Part shown: positions 15,943 through 28,026 of the stretch, piece by piece | Layout of the letters: each line of letters starts with the position of its first letter | Numbering within the stretch: position 1 is the stretch's first letter | Assembly (NCBI RefSeq): GCF_030580855.1 | Contig: NZ_JAUQOP010000009.1 | Span: 62,001 to 126,000, forward strand | Source of the DNA: Pseudomonas citrullilanati | GTDB taxonomy: Bacteria > Pseudomonadota > Gammaproteobacteria > Pseudomonadales > Pseudomonadaceae | DNA length: 64,000 nt | Direction: 5' to 3' | Made by a program: the position numbers and the translations under genes | The notes under the pieces: generated by a model | What the model was told of the DNA's origin: nothing | What the model saw: only the letters and a program-made list of their open reading frames with translations | The model's database searches: none

Positions 15943-17685
15943 TTATTTACGAGCCGCTTCCCACGATTTCAACAGTTCGCTATAGCTCACCGTCTCACCT
16001 TTAGGCTTCTCGTTCGCCAGCTTCGGCTTCGGTGCGCCCGGTTGGTCGAACCAGTATTGCGCGTCGCGCTCGGGGTTCATTTTCGGGGCGCAGGTGGCCT
16101 GGGCCTTGGAACGTTCCAGGCGCGTCATGATCGCGTCCTGGTCCTTGGCCAAACCGTCGAGGGCCTGTTGCGGGGTCTTCTCGCCACTGGCCGCTTCGGC
16201 GATGTGGCTCCACCACAGTTGCGCCAGGCGTGGATAGTCCGGCACGTTGGTCCCGGTCGGGGTCCATTGCACGCGGGCCGGGCTGCGGTAGAACTCCACC
16301 AGGCCACCGAGTTTCGGCGCCAGGTCGGTCATCGCCTGGGAGTTGATGTCCGACTCACGAATCGGCGTCAGGCCGACGATGGTCTTCTTCAACGACACGG
16401 TTTTCGACGTCACGAACTGCGCGTAGAGCCAGGCAGCGAGGCGCTGTTTCTCAGGCGTGGACTTCATGAAGGTCCAGGAACCCACGTCCTGATAACCCAG
16501 CTTCATGCCCTCTTCCCAGTACGGACCGCGCGGCGAAGGTGCCATGCGCCACTTCGGCGTGCCGTCCGCATTGACCACCGGCAAGCCCGGCTTGGTCATG
16601 TCGGCGGTGAACGCGGTGTACCAGAAGATCTGCTGGGCGATGTTGCCCTGGGATGGCACCGGGCCGGACTCGGAGAAGGTCATGCCCGCCGCTTCCGGCG
16701 GCGCGTATTTCTTCAGCCAGTCCACGTACTTGGTGGTCGCGAACACAGCGGCCGGGCCGTTGGTGTCGCCCCCACGGGTCACGCTGGAACCCACCGGATG
16801 GCAGTCCTCGACACGGATGCCCCACTCGTCCACCGGTAAACCGTTGGGCAAGCCCTTGTCGCCGCCCCCGGCCATGGAGAACCAGGCATCGGTGAAGCGC
16901 CAGCCCAGGGACGGGTCTTTCTTGCCGTAGTCCATGTGGCCGTAGACGCGCTTGCCGTCGATTTCCTTGACGTCCTCGCTGAAGAACTTGGCGATGTCTT
17001 CATAGGCCGACCAGTTCACCGGTACGCCCAGCTCGTAGCCGTACTTCTCCTTGAACTTGGCCTTCAGGTCCGCACGCTCGAACCAGTCGGCGCGGAACCA
17101 GTACAGGTTGGCGAATTGCTGGTCGGGCAACTGGTAGAGCTTGCCGTCCGGCGCGGTGGTGAAGGACGTCCCGATGAAGTCCTTGAGGTCCAGGGTCGGC
17201 GAGGTGAAGTCCTTGCCTTCGTTGGCCATCAGGTCGGTGATCGATTCGGTCTTGCCATAGCGAAAGTGCGTGCCGATCAGGTCCGAGTCGTTGACCCAGC
17301 CGTCGTAGATGTTCTTGTCCGACTGCATCTGGGTCTGCAGTTTTTCCACCACGTCGCCTTCCTGCAGCAAATCGTGGGTGATCTGGATCCCGGTGATCTC
17401 GGTGAAAGCCTTGGCCAGCACCTTGGATTCGTACTGGTGGGTGGTCAGGGTTTCCGACACCACGTTGATCTTCATGCCGCGAAACGGCTCGGCGGCCTTG
17501 GTGAACCACTTGAGCTCTTCGAGCTGCTGCTCCGTCGTCAGGGTGGACGGCTTGAATTCACTGCCGACCCATTTTTTCGCGGCGTCTTCATAGGCGTCGG
17601 CCCAGGCCACAGCGCTCAACCCGCTGAGCGCCAGTGCGGCTGCCAATGAAACGCTATGTCGCAGCTTATTGTTTTTATCGAACAT
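15943..17685 (-). CDS. Periplasmic substrate-binding protein of a glycerol-type ABC transporter (GlpV-like)
   Basis: A 580-residue protein with a Sec signal peptide (KLRHSVSLAAALALSGLSAVAWA, residues 7-29, cleavage near AWA-DA). It is larger than most sugar-binding proteins, as in the GlpV group. Conserved features include an aromatic-rich binding region (QQFANLYWFRADWF, about 178-191) and a C-terminal DUF-like extension with paired Cys. AGGAGG precedes the ATG by five bases. It is the last gene of an operon with two ATPases, two permeases and a DUF2160 protein, the order of the rhizobial glycerol transporter glpSTPQUV. Glycerol is therefore the best substrate guess; another polyol is possible. 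Confidence 0.82.
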   Translation of the reverse strand: MFDKNNKLRHSVSLAAALALSGLSAVAWADAYEDAAKKWVGSEFKPSTLTTEQQLEELKWFTKAAEPFRGMKINVVSETLTTHQYESKVLAKAFTEITGIQITHDLLQEGDVVEKLQTQMQSDKNIYDGWVNDSDLIGTHFRYGKTESITDLMANEGKDFTSPTLDLKDFIGTSFTTAPDGKLYQLPDQQFANLYWFRADWFERADLKAKFKEKYGYELGVPVNWSAYEDIAKFFSEDVKEIDGKRVYGHMDYGKKDPSLGWRFTDAWFSMAGGGDKGLPNGLPVDEWGIRVEDCHPVGSSVTRGGDTNGPAAVFATTKYVDWLKKYAPPEAAGMTFSESGPVPSQGNIAQQIFWYTAFTADMTKPGLPVVNADGTPKWRMAPSPRGPYWEEGMKLGYQDVGSWTFMKSTPEKQRLAAWLYAQFVTSKTVSLKKTIVGLTPIRESDINSQAMTDLAPKLGGLVEFYRSPARVQWTPTGTNVPDYPRLAQLWWSHIAEAASGEKTPQQALDGLAKDQDAIMTRLERSKAQATCAPKMNPERDAQYWFDQPGAPKPKLANEKPKGETVSYSELLKSWEAARK

Positions 17686-17726
17686 AGAGACCTCCTGTTT
17701 GGGTTTAAGAGCCTTCGAACTTTCGA

Positions 17727-18002
17727 CTAGCCCCACCGCATCACTGCCAACAGCCACACCAGAGACAGCGCGAACGCTATCCAGATGCTCCAGTCGGTCA
17801 CGCCAATCACCAGCAGATGCAGGTAGGCGCTCCCGAGAAGACCGATAAACAACCGATCGCCACGGGTCGTGGCAATCGGCAGGAAACCACGCCGGGGAAT
17901 ACTCGGCGAACGCAGTTCCCAAGTGGTCATGCCTGCCAGCAGCAAGGCGATGACCCCAAAAAAAGCCGCCGTCGGGACGGTCCAATTCATCCATTCCATC
18001 AT
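17727..18002 (-). CDS. DUF2160 small membrane protein (GlpU-like)
   Basis: A 91-residue protein with three hydrophobic segments (about residues 9-27, 49-67 and 70-88) and the conserved ELRSPSIPRRGFLP loop and GDRLF motif of DUF2160. Two adjacent ATGs follow GAGGAG; the second (90 residues) has the better spacing. It lies between permease and binding-protein genes of the glycerol-type ABC operon, where a DUF2160 gene is usual. It probably belongs to the transporter complex, though its job is not known. Confidence 0.83.
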   Translation of the reverse strand: MMEWMNWTVPTAAFFGVIALLLAGMTTWELRSPSIPRRGFLPIATTRGDRLFIGLLGSAYLHLLVIGVTDWSIWIAFALSLVWLLAVMRWG

Positions 18003-18009
18003 CGACTCC

Positions 18010-18810
<801 letters not shown>

Positions 18811-18820
18811 CGTGCGGGCC

Positions 18821-19683
<863 letters not shown>

Positions 19684-19687
<4 letters not shown>

Positions 19688-20793
19688 GGCTGCACCTCGC
19701 TCAACGGTTCCAGCAGGTATTCATCGGCATAGACCATCAGCCACTGGGCCGGAAAACTGATGTACGCGGTGCCTTCCGGCACTGGCTTGTCTTCGGCCAG
19801 GCGCACCTTCAGCGGCGCGCCATCGAGGTTGAGGGTCAGGATCTTGTAGGTGCCCAGGTCCTCGACGTGGACCACGTCGGCTCGCATCGCGTCGTCGTAG
19901 GGGCCGTCCCAGACATGCACGAACTCAGGACGAATACCGACCTTCAGGGTCTTGCCCTGGGCCTGGGCAACGCGCTGCTGCAGGGTTTCGGACAGGGGCA
20001 AGTGGGTCGAGCCGAAGCCGACGCCACCGGGCTGCGCCGTGACGTCGATGAGGTTCATCCCCGGGCTGCCGATGAAATAGCCAACGAAGGTGTGGCTCGG
20101 GCGCTCGAACAGGTCGCGGGGCGTGCCGAACTGTACGATCTGGCCGCCGTACATCACGGCGATCTTGTCGGCGAAGGTGGACGCTTCCAACTGGTCGTGG
20201 GTGACGTAGACCATGGTGATGTTGAACTGCTCGTGGATCTGCTTGAGCTTGCGCCGCAGCTTCCATTTCAGGTGCGGGTCGATCACCGTCAGCGGTTCGT
20301 CGAAGAGGATCGCCGAGACGTCGTCGCGCACCAGGCCGCGGCCCATGGAGACTTTCTGCTTCTCGTCGGCGGTGAGGTTGCGGGCCTTCTTGTCCAGCAG
20401 GTTCTGCAGGTCGAGGACCTCGGCGATCTCCTGCACCTTGGTGTGGATCCTCGCCTCGGCCAGGCCTTGGTTGCGCAGCGGGAACGCCAGGTTGTCGAAC
20501 ACCGTCATGGTGTCGTAGACCACCGGGAACTGGAACACCTGGGCAATGTTGCGTTTCTCCGGGCTCAGCTCGTTGACGACCTGGCTGTCGAACAGCACCT
20601 GCCCCTCGGAAGGGCTGAGCAGGCCGGAAATGATGTTGAGCAAGGTGGACTTGCCACAGCCCGAAGGCCCGAGCAAGGCGTAGGCGCCGCCCTGTTCCCA
20701 GATGTGGTTCATCTCGCGGATCGCGTAGTCTTCGGGGCTCGCCGGGGTGCTGGTGTAACTGTGGGCGAGGTTCTGCAAACGTATTTCGGCCAT
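19684..20793 (-). CDS. ABC transporter ATPase with degenerate signature motif (GlpT-like)
   Basis: A 369-residue MalK/UgpC-type ATPase: Walker A GPSGCGKST (42-50), Q-loop FQF (about 87-89), Walker B ILFDE (162-166), H-loop His199 (VTHD), and a C-terminal OB-type regulatory domain from about 240. The signature motif is not LSGGQ but LTADEKQK (140-147). The paired ATPase encoded upstream has a normal signature but lacks the switch histidine. It energises uptake with the two permeases. The start overlaps the stop of the upstream ATPase gene by one base. Confidence 0.86.
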
Positions 20794-21887
20794 CAGGCAA
20801 CCCTCGCAATACGCAGGCCCGGGGCCTGGACCAGTTTGCCCTGGGCATCGAAGACAAACAGTTTATGGGTCGGGATGTAGATGCGGATCGGCGCATCCAC
20901 GTCGTATTCGTGGACGCCGGGCAAGTGCAGCACCAGCAGGAAATGTTCGTTGCGCACATGCAGGAACGTTTCCGAACCGCTGATCTCGGCCACCTCGACG
21001 GTCACCGCCAGTTCCAGGTCGTCGTCGTTGCTCGGCACCAGGGAAATATGGCTGGGGCGCACGCCAAAACGGAACTCGCCCTCGCCCACCGGCCGCAGGT
21101 CGACGTTCAGCGGGAAATGCACGAAATTGGCGAAGCTCACCTCGTTGCCGGCGATACGACCGGGCATGAGGTTGATCGGTGGTTCGGAAAACAGCTCGGC
21201 GGCCAGCACGGTCTGCGGCTGGTGATACACCGAGGACGACTTGCCGCTCTGGATCACCCGCCCTTCATGGAGGATGGTGGTGGTCCCGCCCAGGGCCAAG
21301 GCCTCGTTGGGCTCCGTGGTGGCGTAGACGGCGATGGTGTGCCGGGCCTGGAACAATTCGCGCATTTCCTGGCGCAGTTCCTCACGCAGCTTGTAGTCCA
21401 GGTTCACCAGCGGCTCGTCGAACAGAATCAGTTCGGCGTCCTTGACCAGCGCCCGGGCCATGGCCGTGCGTTGCTGCTGGCCACCGGACAACTCCAGCGG
21501 ATGACGCTTCAGGAACTTCTCGATGCGCAACATCCTGGCGGTGGCCAGCACCTTGTCCTGGACGACGTCGTTGGACACACCGGCCTGGCGCAGTGGCGAG
21601 GCGATGTTTTCGAAAACGGTCATGGTCGGGTAGTTGATGAACTGCTGGTAGACCATCGACACGTTGCGCAGCCGCACCGGCTTGTTCGTGACGTCGACGC
21701 CGTTCATCAGGACGCGGCCGCTGTCGGGTTTGTCCAGCCCGGCCATCAGGCGCATGAGGCTGGTCTTGCCGGACAAGGTGCGGCCCAGCAACACGTTGAA
21801 GGATCCGGGTTCGAAACTCAGGTTGGCATCGTCGATCCAGGTCTGGCCTTCGACGGTGCGACAGATGTGCTCAAGCTGTAGTGACAT
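20793..21887 (-). CDS. ABC transporter ATPase lacking the H-loop histidine (GlpS-like)
   Basis: A 364-residue MalK-type ATPase and first gene of the operon. Walker A is GRTLSGKTS (35-43), Q-loop YQQ (80-82), signature LSGGQQQR (133-140), Walker B LILFDE (153-158). The switch region reads ATTEPNEA, so the usual His is Thr191. A C-terminal regulatory domain follows from about 235. It lies 46 bases downstream of a strong sigma-54 promoter. With the second ATPase it should form an asymmetric heterodimer with one canonical and one degenerate ATP site. Confidence 0.86.
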   Translation of the reverse strand: MSLQLEHICRTVEGQTWIDDANLSFEPGSFNVLLGRTLSGKTSLMRLMAGLDKPDSGRVLMNGVDVTNKPVRLRNVSMVYQQFINYPTMTVFENIASPLRQAGVSNDVVQDKVLATARMLRIEKFLKRHPLELSGGQQQRTAMARALVKDAELILFDEPLVNLDYKLREELRQEMRELFQARHTIAVYATTEPNEALALGGTTTILHEGRVIQSGKSSSVYHQPQTVLAAELFSEPPINLMPGRIAGNEVSFANFVHFPLNVDLRPVGEGEFRFGVRPSHISLVPSNDDDLELAVTVEVAEISGSETFLHVRNEHFLLVLHLPGVHEYDVDAPIRIYIPTHKLFVFDAQGKLVQAPGLRIARVA

Positions 21888-21932
21888 GGCTCGGCCTTTT
21901 TATTATTTGGAGTCAAGCGACCGAAGCGTCAA

Positions 21933-21949
21933 AGCGAAAGCCGTGCCAG
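21933..21949 (-). promoter_or_regulatory. Sigma-54 promoter of the ABC operon
   Basis: On the minus strand this reads CTGGCACGGCTTTCGCT, which fits YTGGCACGrNNNTTGCW except for one base in the -12 element. The GG and GC dinucleotides have the required spacing. Start of transcription would fall about 35 bases before the first ATPase ATG. The gene on the other side encodes a sigma-54 activator. Confidence 0.82.
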
Positions 21950-22012
21950 AAATTGCAAGCCCTTGAAGCAGCGCGCTTTTTGAATAATCCGGCAGGAAAA
22001 TGCGTTCGTTGA

Positions 22013-22096
22013 TGAACACAAGTGAACAGTCAGGACTGAACAATTGAACAATCGGCCGGTTGACAATGAACAATTCTGAACAACACTGAATGAACG
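22013..22096. promoter_or_regulatory. TGAACA repeat array, probable activator-binding (UAS) region
   Basis: TGAACA occurs at 22013, 22023, 22037, 22045, 22067 and 22077, with TGAATG/TGAACG at 22087/22091. Most spacings are 10 or 22 bases, i.e. whole helical turns. The array lies about 65-160 bases upstream of the sigma-54 promoter, the usual enhancer distance, and next to the regulator gene. Confidence 0.6.
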
Positions 22097-22122
22097 TTTC
22101 CGGCTGGCCTGGCCATCCCCCC

Positions 22123-22211
22123 TGTGGGAGCGAGCTTGCTCGCGATAGCGGTGGATCGGTTGCATTGATGTGACTGACACACCGCTATCGCGAGCAGGCT
22201 CGCTCCCACAA
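22123..22211. repeat. REP pair (REPIN)
   Basis: Inverted copies TGTGGGAGCGAGCTTGCTCG and CGCGAGCAGGCTCGCTCCCA flank a spacer that also pairs partly (GATAGCGGTG / CACCGCTATC). It sits between the TGAACA array and the regulator gene. Confidence 0.9.
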
Positions 22212-22310
22212 GGGGCTGGTGTATTAAGTGCCATTCAGGCCTGCCCCAGCACAAGGAGTCTGTGCGAAACTCACCACCACAATAAAAAACAGCTCCTGCG
22301 AGAGTGCCCC

Positions 22311-24161
<1,851 letters not shown>

Positions 24162-24187
24162 TGCGACAGGACGGTCAAGGACAAAAC

Positions 24188-24280
24188 GGTAGGAGCGAGC
24201 CTGCTCGCGAAAACGCTGGATCAGCCAACATCGATGTTGAATGACGCACCGCTTTCGCGAGCAGGCTCGCTCCCACGAGG
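24188..24280. repeat. REP pair (REPIN)
   Basis: AGGAGCGAGCCTGCTCGCGA and its inverted partner TCGCGAGCAGGCTCGCTCCC flank about 45 bases. It separates the regulator gene from the convergent CigR-like gene. Confidence 0.88.
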
Positions 24281-24306
24281 ATTCGCTTGACCAGACGGCC
24301 ATCGGC

Positions 24307-24813
24307 TCAGTCGAACGCGCCGTTGAGCACCTCATAAATGATGCCGCTGGCGATCGCCACCAGGATCAGATCAGTGCCGACCTGCTGCCACTCATAACCG
24401 TCATAGTGCGGCAGCCGTCCCAGCAACCGACCGTCCAGCTTCTTGGCGATGCCGGGTGGCAACGGCTTGCCCCGGGCCAGGTTTTTCTGGATGCCCGGCG
24501 GCAAGGCCGGGCCAGGGCTCCAGTAATCGCGATACCCGCCAATCACCCCCAGGACACCGCCACGGTCGATGCTTGGGCCGTTATGCCAATCGCTACCGCC
24601 CGGATTGCCCTTGCCGCCCTGGTTGCCCTTGTTTCCGGGGTTGCCTTGCCCCCCCTTGTTGCCCTGCCCGCCCTTGCCGCCTTGGCCGTGACCCGGGCCT
24701 TGATCGAATGAAGCGTTACCCTTGCCGTTGCCCGGGTCCGCGACAACGATGACGGGGCTCGCCGCCAAAGCGAAACAGGTCATCACAGCAATCAACGAGG
24801 GCGATTTGAACAT
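24307..24813 (-). CDS. CigR-family secreted protein
   Basis: A 168-residue protein with a signal peptide (to about residue 25, AVMTCFALAASPVIVVA). A low-complexity Gly/Lys/Asn/Gln-rich section of GGKG, GNKG and QGN repeats spans about 28-75. The C-terminal domain has LPPGIQKNLARGKPLPPGIA (about 105-124) and YEWQQVGTDLILVAIASGIIYEVL, which match the RcnB/CigR-like family (anti-virulence regulator CigR of Salmonella). The C-terminal hydrophobic helix may sit in the membrane. Function in Pseudomonas is not established. Confidence 0.78.
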   Translation of the reverse strand: MFKSPSLIAVMTCFALAASPVIVVADPGNGKGNASFDQGPGHGQGGKGGQGNKGGQGNPGNKGNQGGKGNPGGSDWHNGPSIDRGGVLGVIGGYRDYWSPGPALPPGIQKNLARGKPLPPGIAKKLDGRLLGRLPHYDGYEWQQVGTDLILVAIASGIIYEVLNGAFD

Positions 24814-25205
24814 GGCAGTTCTCTCAAGAAGGGGGAATGAACCCTGTAAAGTATAGAGACCTGCGGTGATATTAGTTCCACATCACACTGCACGCCGCGG
24901 GCGCTTCCCACCGAGCTGCCCTGGGCTTCATACGCCAGGGTTTCCATGCAGGCAGCGCGAATGACTCGGTTTGTATTATCAATGACTTATTGTTCGGGCA
25001 TGGTGGGCACGTCGCGGTGTCGGTACGCGTCTGCCAGGAGACTTCCTCACGCAAGCCCACCACTCGTCGCCAGTCCAATGGCAAGATCAACCGGCGACAA
25101 TGTCTGGCTCACGGTTTGCTTCGGTTTGTTCCAGCAGCCAAGAACGACGTAACTCTGACGCGGCGGCAAACTCATCAAGGCTTGGTCAGCAAACGGAGAT
25201 GTACC
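24814..25205. other. Intergenic region with no supported gene
   Basis: About 390 bases between the CigR-like gene and a small ORF. Short frames exist on both strands, but none has a ribosome site and family-like content. No REP, terminator or tRNA is visible. Confidence 0.5.
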
Positions 25206-25412
25206 GTGTCAACTCTCAATGAAATCGCAGCGAACCACGCGAGAATGGCAAAGGCAAAGGAAGAGGAGTCGATACGGCTGAATGCGCTTCACGGGCAGGT
25301 AGTCGGTGGCTTTGAGATTGCGCCGATCGAGACGAAACAACCGCTGCCGCTGCACTTCATGGCTGGCGTACCGGAACATGCGTTTGCAGAGGCCGCTGCA
25401 CTGGGTTTCTGA
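25206..25412 (+). CDS. Small protein of unknown function
   Basis: A 68-residue ORF starting at GTG with GGAG seven bases upstream. The longer frame that begins about 70 codons earlier has no ribosome site there and poor composition. The product is Ala/Glu-rich with an N-terminal helix (LNEIAANHARMAKAKEEESI), no membrane segment and no Cys. I do not recognise it. It stands alone. Confidence 0.5.
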   Translation: MSTLNEIAANHARMAKAKEEESIRLNALHGQVVGGFEIAPIETKQPLPLHFMAGVPEHAFAEAAALGF

Positions 25413-25620
25413 CAGCCGAGACGATTGTTATTTCTCGTGGCGAGCCCTGCTCCTCGCCACGGATTCATTCCCGCCCCCTCCTGCGACAGTGACGCCCGTC
25501 ACAGATTGAGTGGCTGCTTCAGCGACCACGGGCATTTTCCAATCCGAACGATTATAAAGCCGAGCACAGGACTTCTCGGAAGAACAACGTCGTTTCATGG
25601 AACATCAGGAGCAGCAAACA

Positions 25621-26049
25621 ATGAGCACAAGCGAACACGTGCAAAGCAGCGGGAAATACAGCGCCAAGTGGCAGGAACGCTTCAACTTCTTTGAAACCCA
25701 TGGCGCGCCGTCCGACCCGCGCTACAAGGAAGCCCTCAAGCAGCTGCCTGGCTTCAAGAAAAAGATCCTCATCAACGCCAACGTCATCGCGTTCTTCTTC
25801 GGCCCCATCTACCTGTTCGTGTTGGGCCTATGGAAAAAGAACCTGGCCTTGCTCGGCATCATCTTCCTGGTCAACATCGTACTGAGTGTGATCTTCGCAG
25901 CCCTGGGCATGGACTTTCCCAAGCCGCTGAATGCCGGCCTCAACGGTGCCGCGTCGGTGATGTACGCGATCACGACCAACTACGCCTATTACTTGAAAGA
26001 AGTCAAAGGCGAGCAAGGCTGGAACCCGTTCCAGGGCATGCGCTTCTGA
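25621..26049 (+). CDS. DUF2628 membrane protein
   Basis: A 142-residue protein. A soluble N-terminal section contains the conserved YSAKWQERFNFFE and a GAPSDPRYKEA motif, followed by three hydrophobic segments (about 50-70, 72-92 and 105-125) and a short tail. AGGAG eight bases before the chosen ATG favours it over the in-frame ATG eight codons upstream. DUF2628 proteins are small inner-membrane proteins of unknown role. A GC-rich hairpin at 26067-26095 may end transcription from both sides. Confidence 0.8.
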   Translation: MSTSEHVQSSGKYSAKWQERFNFFETHGAPSDPRYKEALKQLPGFKKKILINANVIAFFFGPIYLFVLGLWKKNLALLGIIFLVNIVLSVIFAALGMDFPKPLNAGLNGAASVMYAITTNYAYYLKEVKGEQGWNPFQGMRF

Positions 26050-26108
26050 TTGCGAGCCAGTAAAGGGCCCGCAGCGCTCGGGGAGCGCGCGGGCGCTTGC
26101 TTGGAAAG

Positions 26109-26858
26109 CTACTGCGGCCCGCGGAACTGGTGATTCGTCCTACCGTTTACGACAGATTCGAAGTAATTCTTGAAGGCCTCTTCGAATAAGATTGAAGCGG
26201 GAAACACGCTGACAGACCGCTCGACAAAACTGAACTGATAGATCCTGTTCAATACATCACAGATTTTTATCATGTATTTTGCCGGGTGGTCTTCATCCAG
26301 ACCGCTAGGCGTGTAGCCATCCAGATAAATCTGATGGCAGCTGTTTCGCAAAGTACGCATCTGCATGCTGCCCGCCAAGTGCATGGCGGTAATGACCCAG
26401 CGCTGGATGCCGATCGATTCCTTATACCCGCCATGGGAAAAATTGCCCAAGGCGTTATAGGTACTCTCCCAAGCACGCAGACATTCACCGGTGCCGACGA
26501 TGGAAAACGGCTTGGTCAAGTCCCTGTTGTGCGGAAAAATATCATCGTAGAGCTTTGCGCCATTGTAGAAAACCACTTCGAGATCCCGTTCCACTTGCTG
26601 GAGGAGCTCATCGAAATGTTTTTTGTGAGAGGTCAGCTCATTGAACCGGGTGGCGTTGCGGCTTTGAATGGCCGCTTCTTTCGAAATTTTCGCACTCTGC
26701 CAAGCAGCCACTGCCGCTGCAAATGTTCCGACGGCGGACACCATCGCGACAAAGTCCGTCATGCTCAGGCTACCGGGGACAACCTTAAAGAAAACTCCCC
26801 CGCTTACGAACAGCCCCAAACTCACGCACCACACTACCCAATCAGGTCCCCTGCGCAT
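26109..26858 (-). CDS. Unknown protein with two N-terminal membrane helices, foreign-looking
   Basis: A 249-residue product. Two hydrophobic helices at about residues 5-24 and 30-53 are followed by a coiled-coil-prone segment (KISKEAAIQSRNATRFNELTS), then a soluble domain of about 170 residues with no motif I recognise. The ATG follows AAGGA by nine bases; the longer version would need a TTG. Codon use is clearly AT-richer than the flanks, which suggests acquisition by transfer. The membrane-plus-soluble-domain layout resembles some phage-defence effectors, but no partner gene is present, so this is only an idea. Confidence 0.65.
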   Translation of the reverse strand: MRRGPDWVVWCVSLGLFVSGGVFFKVVPGSLSMTDFVAMVSAVGTFAAAVAAWQSAKISKEAAIQSRNATRFNELTSHKKHFDELLQQVERDLEVVFYNGAKLYDDIFPHNRDLTKPFSIVGTGECLRAWESTYNALGNFSHGGYKESIGIQRWVITAMHLAGSMQMRTLRNSCHQIYLDGYTPSGLDEDHPAKYMIKICDVLNRIYQFSFVERSVSVFPASILFEEAFKNYFESVVNGRTNHQFRGPQ

Positions 26859-26986
26859 CAACTTACATCCTTCCAAAAATCATTCAAGACCCGCGATATT
26901 GAGCCAGCGGAACGATCCGCACTCTACCCTATGCCCTATGTAAGCGGCTAAGGTCGGCAACTGCCTCAACAAAATCTCGGCAAATG

Positions 26987-27014
26987 AAAAGCCCGGCTCA
27001 AATGGCCGGGCTTC
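26987..27014 (-). terminator. Terminator of the small acidic protein gene
   Basis: Stem AAGCCCGGC / GCCGGGCTT with a seven-base loop, followed on the minus strand by TTTTC, just after the stop of the gene at 27031-27231. Confidence 0.75.
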
Positions 27015-27030
27015 ATGGGCAGGAGGTTAA

Positions 27031-27231
27031 TTACCGAGGATCGGGATGCTCAGTCGTCACCGAGTCGGCGGCACTCACATCGGACATGTCCTCTTCGAGA
27101 GGCGCCTCATCGTCCGGTGGCAGGGGGACTTCAGGCCCGTCCTTCTTGGGATCGTGGCCTGTTTCGTTATCCGTACCGCGTGTGACTTCCTGCTGCGACC
27201 GGTTTCCTGGCGCGTTTTCGTCGATTTCCAT
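27031..27231 (-). CDS. Small acidic protein, unknown function
   Basis: A 66-residue, very acidic and Pro-rich hydrophilic protein (PEVPLPPDDEAPLEED in the middle) without membrane segments. GGAG precedes the ATG by eight bases and a good terminator follows the stop, so it is likely a real single-gene unit. Probably intrinsically disordered. No family assigned. Confidence 0.6.
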   Translation of the reverse strand: MEIDENAPGNRSQQEVTRGTDNETGHDPKKDGPEVPLPPDDEAPLEEDMSDVSAADSVTTEHPDPR

Positions 27232-27411
27232 GCTGGCTCTCCGTTCTGGCGCGCGGATCAGCCGCGCTTAAGCATAAGAGGCAATGCAACGGCGCAAGTG
27301 CGGGGCAATGGATGAACGGCGCGAGACAGCGCAATCATATTGCGCAAACACACTGCGCCGATGGTCTATGGGAGGTCGCCTGGCGATTTCAGGCCCTACA
27401 CAGGAAATTCG

Positions 27412-27591
27412 ATGATGGCAGATGACCTGAGCAACCGCGGACCACAAGACCGGAACCGCATCAGCACGACCGAAGCCTGGGAATTGAAGTACTGGGCCAA
27501 CGAATTCGGGGTATCGGAAGAAACGCTGAAAGCTGCGGTAAAAGCGGTCGGTCCGATGGCCGCCGATGTGCGCAAGCACCTTGGGAAATGA
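27412..27591 (+). CDS. DUF3606 protein
   Basis: A 59-residue protein with the DUF3606 pattern: DRNRISTTEAWELKYWANEFGVSEETLKAAV, then VGPMAADVRKHL. It looks like a short helix-turn-helix-like fold. Two adjacent ATGs follow AGGAA; the second gives the better spacing. Genes of this family are often general-stress small proteins. A hairpin with short tail follows the stop. Confidence 0.8.
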   Translation: MMADDLSNRGPQDRNRISTTEAWELKYWANEFGVSEETLKAAVKAVGPMAADVRKHLGK

Positions 27592-27598
27592 TGCACCG

Positions 27599-27620
27599 GC
27601 CCTACGGCGTACCGTAGGGC
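27599..27620 (+). terminator. Hairpin after the DUF3606 gene
   Basis: Perfect stem GCCCTACGG-CGTA-CCGTAGGGC starting seven bases after the stop codon. The T-run after it is poor, so termination strength is uncertain. Confidence 0.5.
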
Positions 27621-27646
27621 TCGCGTCTTGCCGCTCAAATGCGTCA

Positions 27647-27787
27647 CTAGCGCGATTGTTGTTTTTTTACTACTTTTCCAGTCTTTCGCTCGTAGTAGGA
27701 ATGAAGGAACCAGACCACCAGCAGTAACCCAGCCGACCCGAAAATGAACAGCAACACCTCTAACGCGACACCTTCATGGGAAAACAT
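27647..27787 (-). CDS. Single-pass small membrane protein, unknown
   Basis: A 46-residue ORF with one strong hydrophobic helix (about residues 8-27, VALEVLLFIFGSAGLLLVVW) and a basic C-terminal tail (ERKTGKVVKKQQ), an inside-positive topology with the tail in the cytoplasm. The ATG follows GGTGGAG at good spacing. In-frame starts upstream lack a ribosome site. Function unknown. Confidence 0.5.
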   Translation of the reverse strand: MFSHEGVALEVLLFIFGSAGLLLVVWFLHSYYERKTGKVVKKQQSR

Positions 27788-28026
27788 ATTCTCCACCTCA
27801 TCCATAAGCGGAGCGACTTGTGATCGTCGCCCCTGAAAATATTTGTAACATTCCAAACATTTCCAGGGTAATCCCCATGATGCCTGCTGACAACCCTTGG
27901 AACGGCTCAAACCCGCGCTCCAGACGTTTCGCCGACCAATGACCGCGGTGCCGGCGACTCCCTCCTGCGCTGGAACATAGGTAGTATCCTGGCTTCCTAG
28001 ACATCGACCACGCCCAAGGAGTGAAT

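Noticed and set aside
24872-25090. 72-codon minus-strand frame
   Set aside because: No ribosome site, Trp/Pro/Arg-rich composition and no hydrophobic or family-like pattern.
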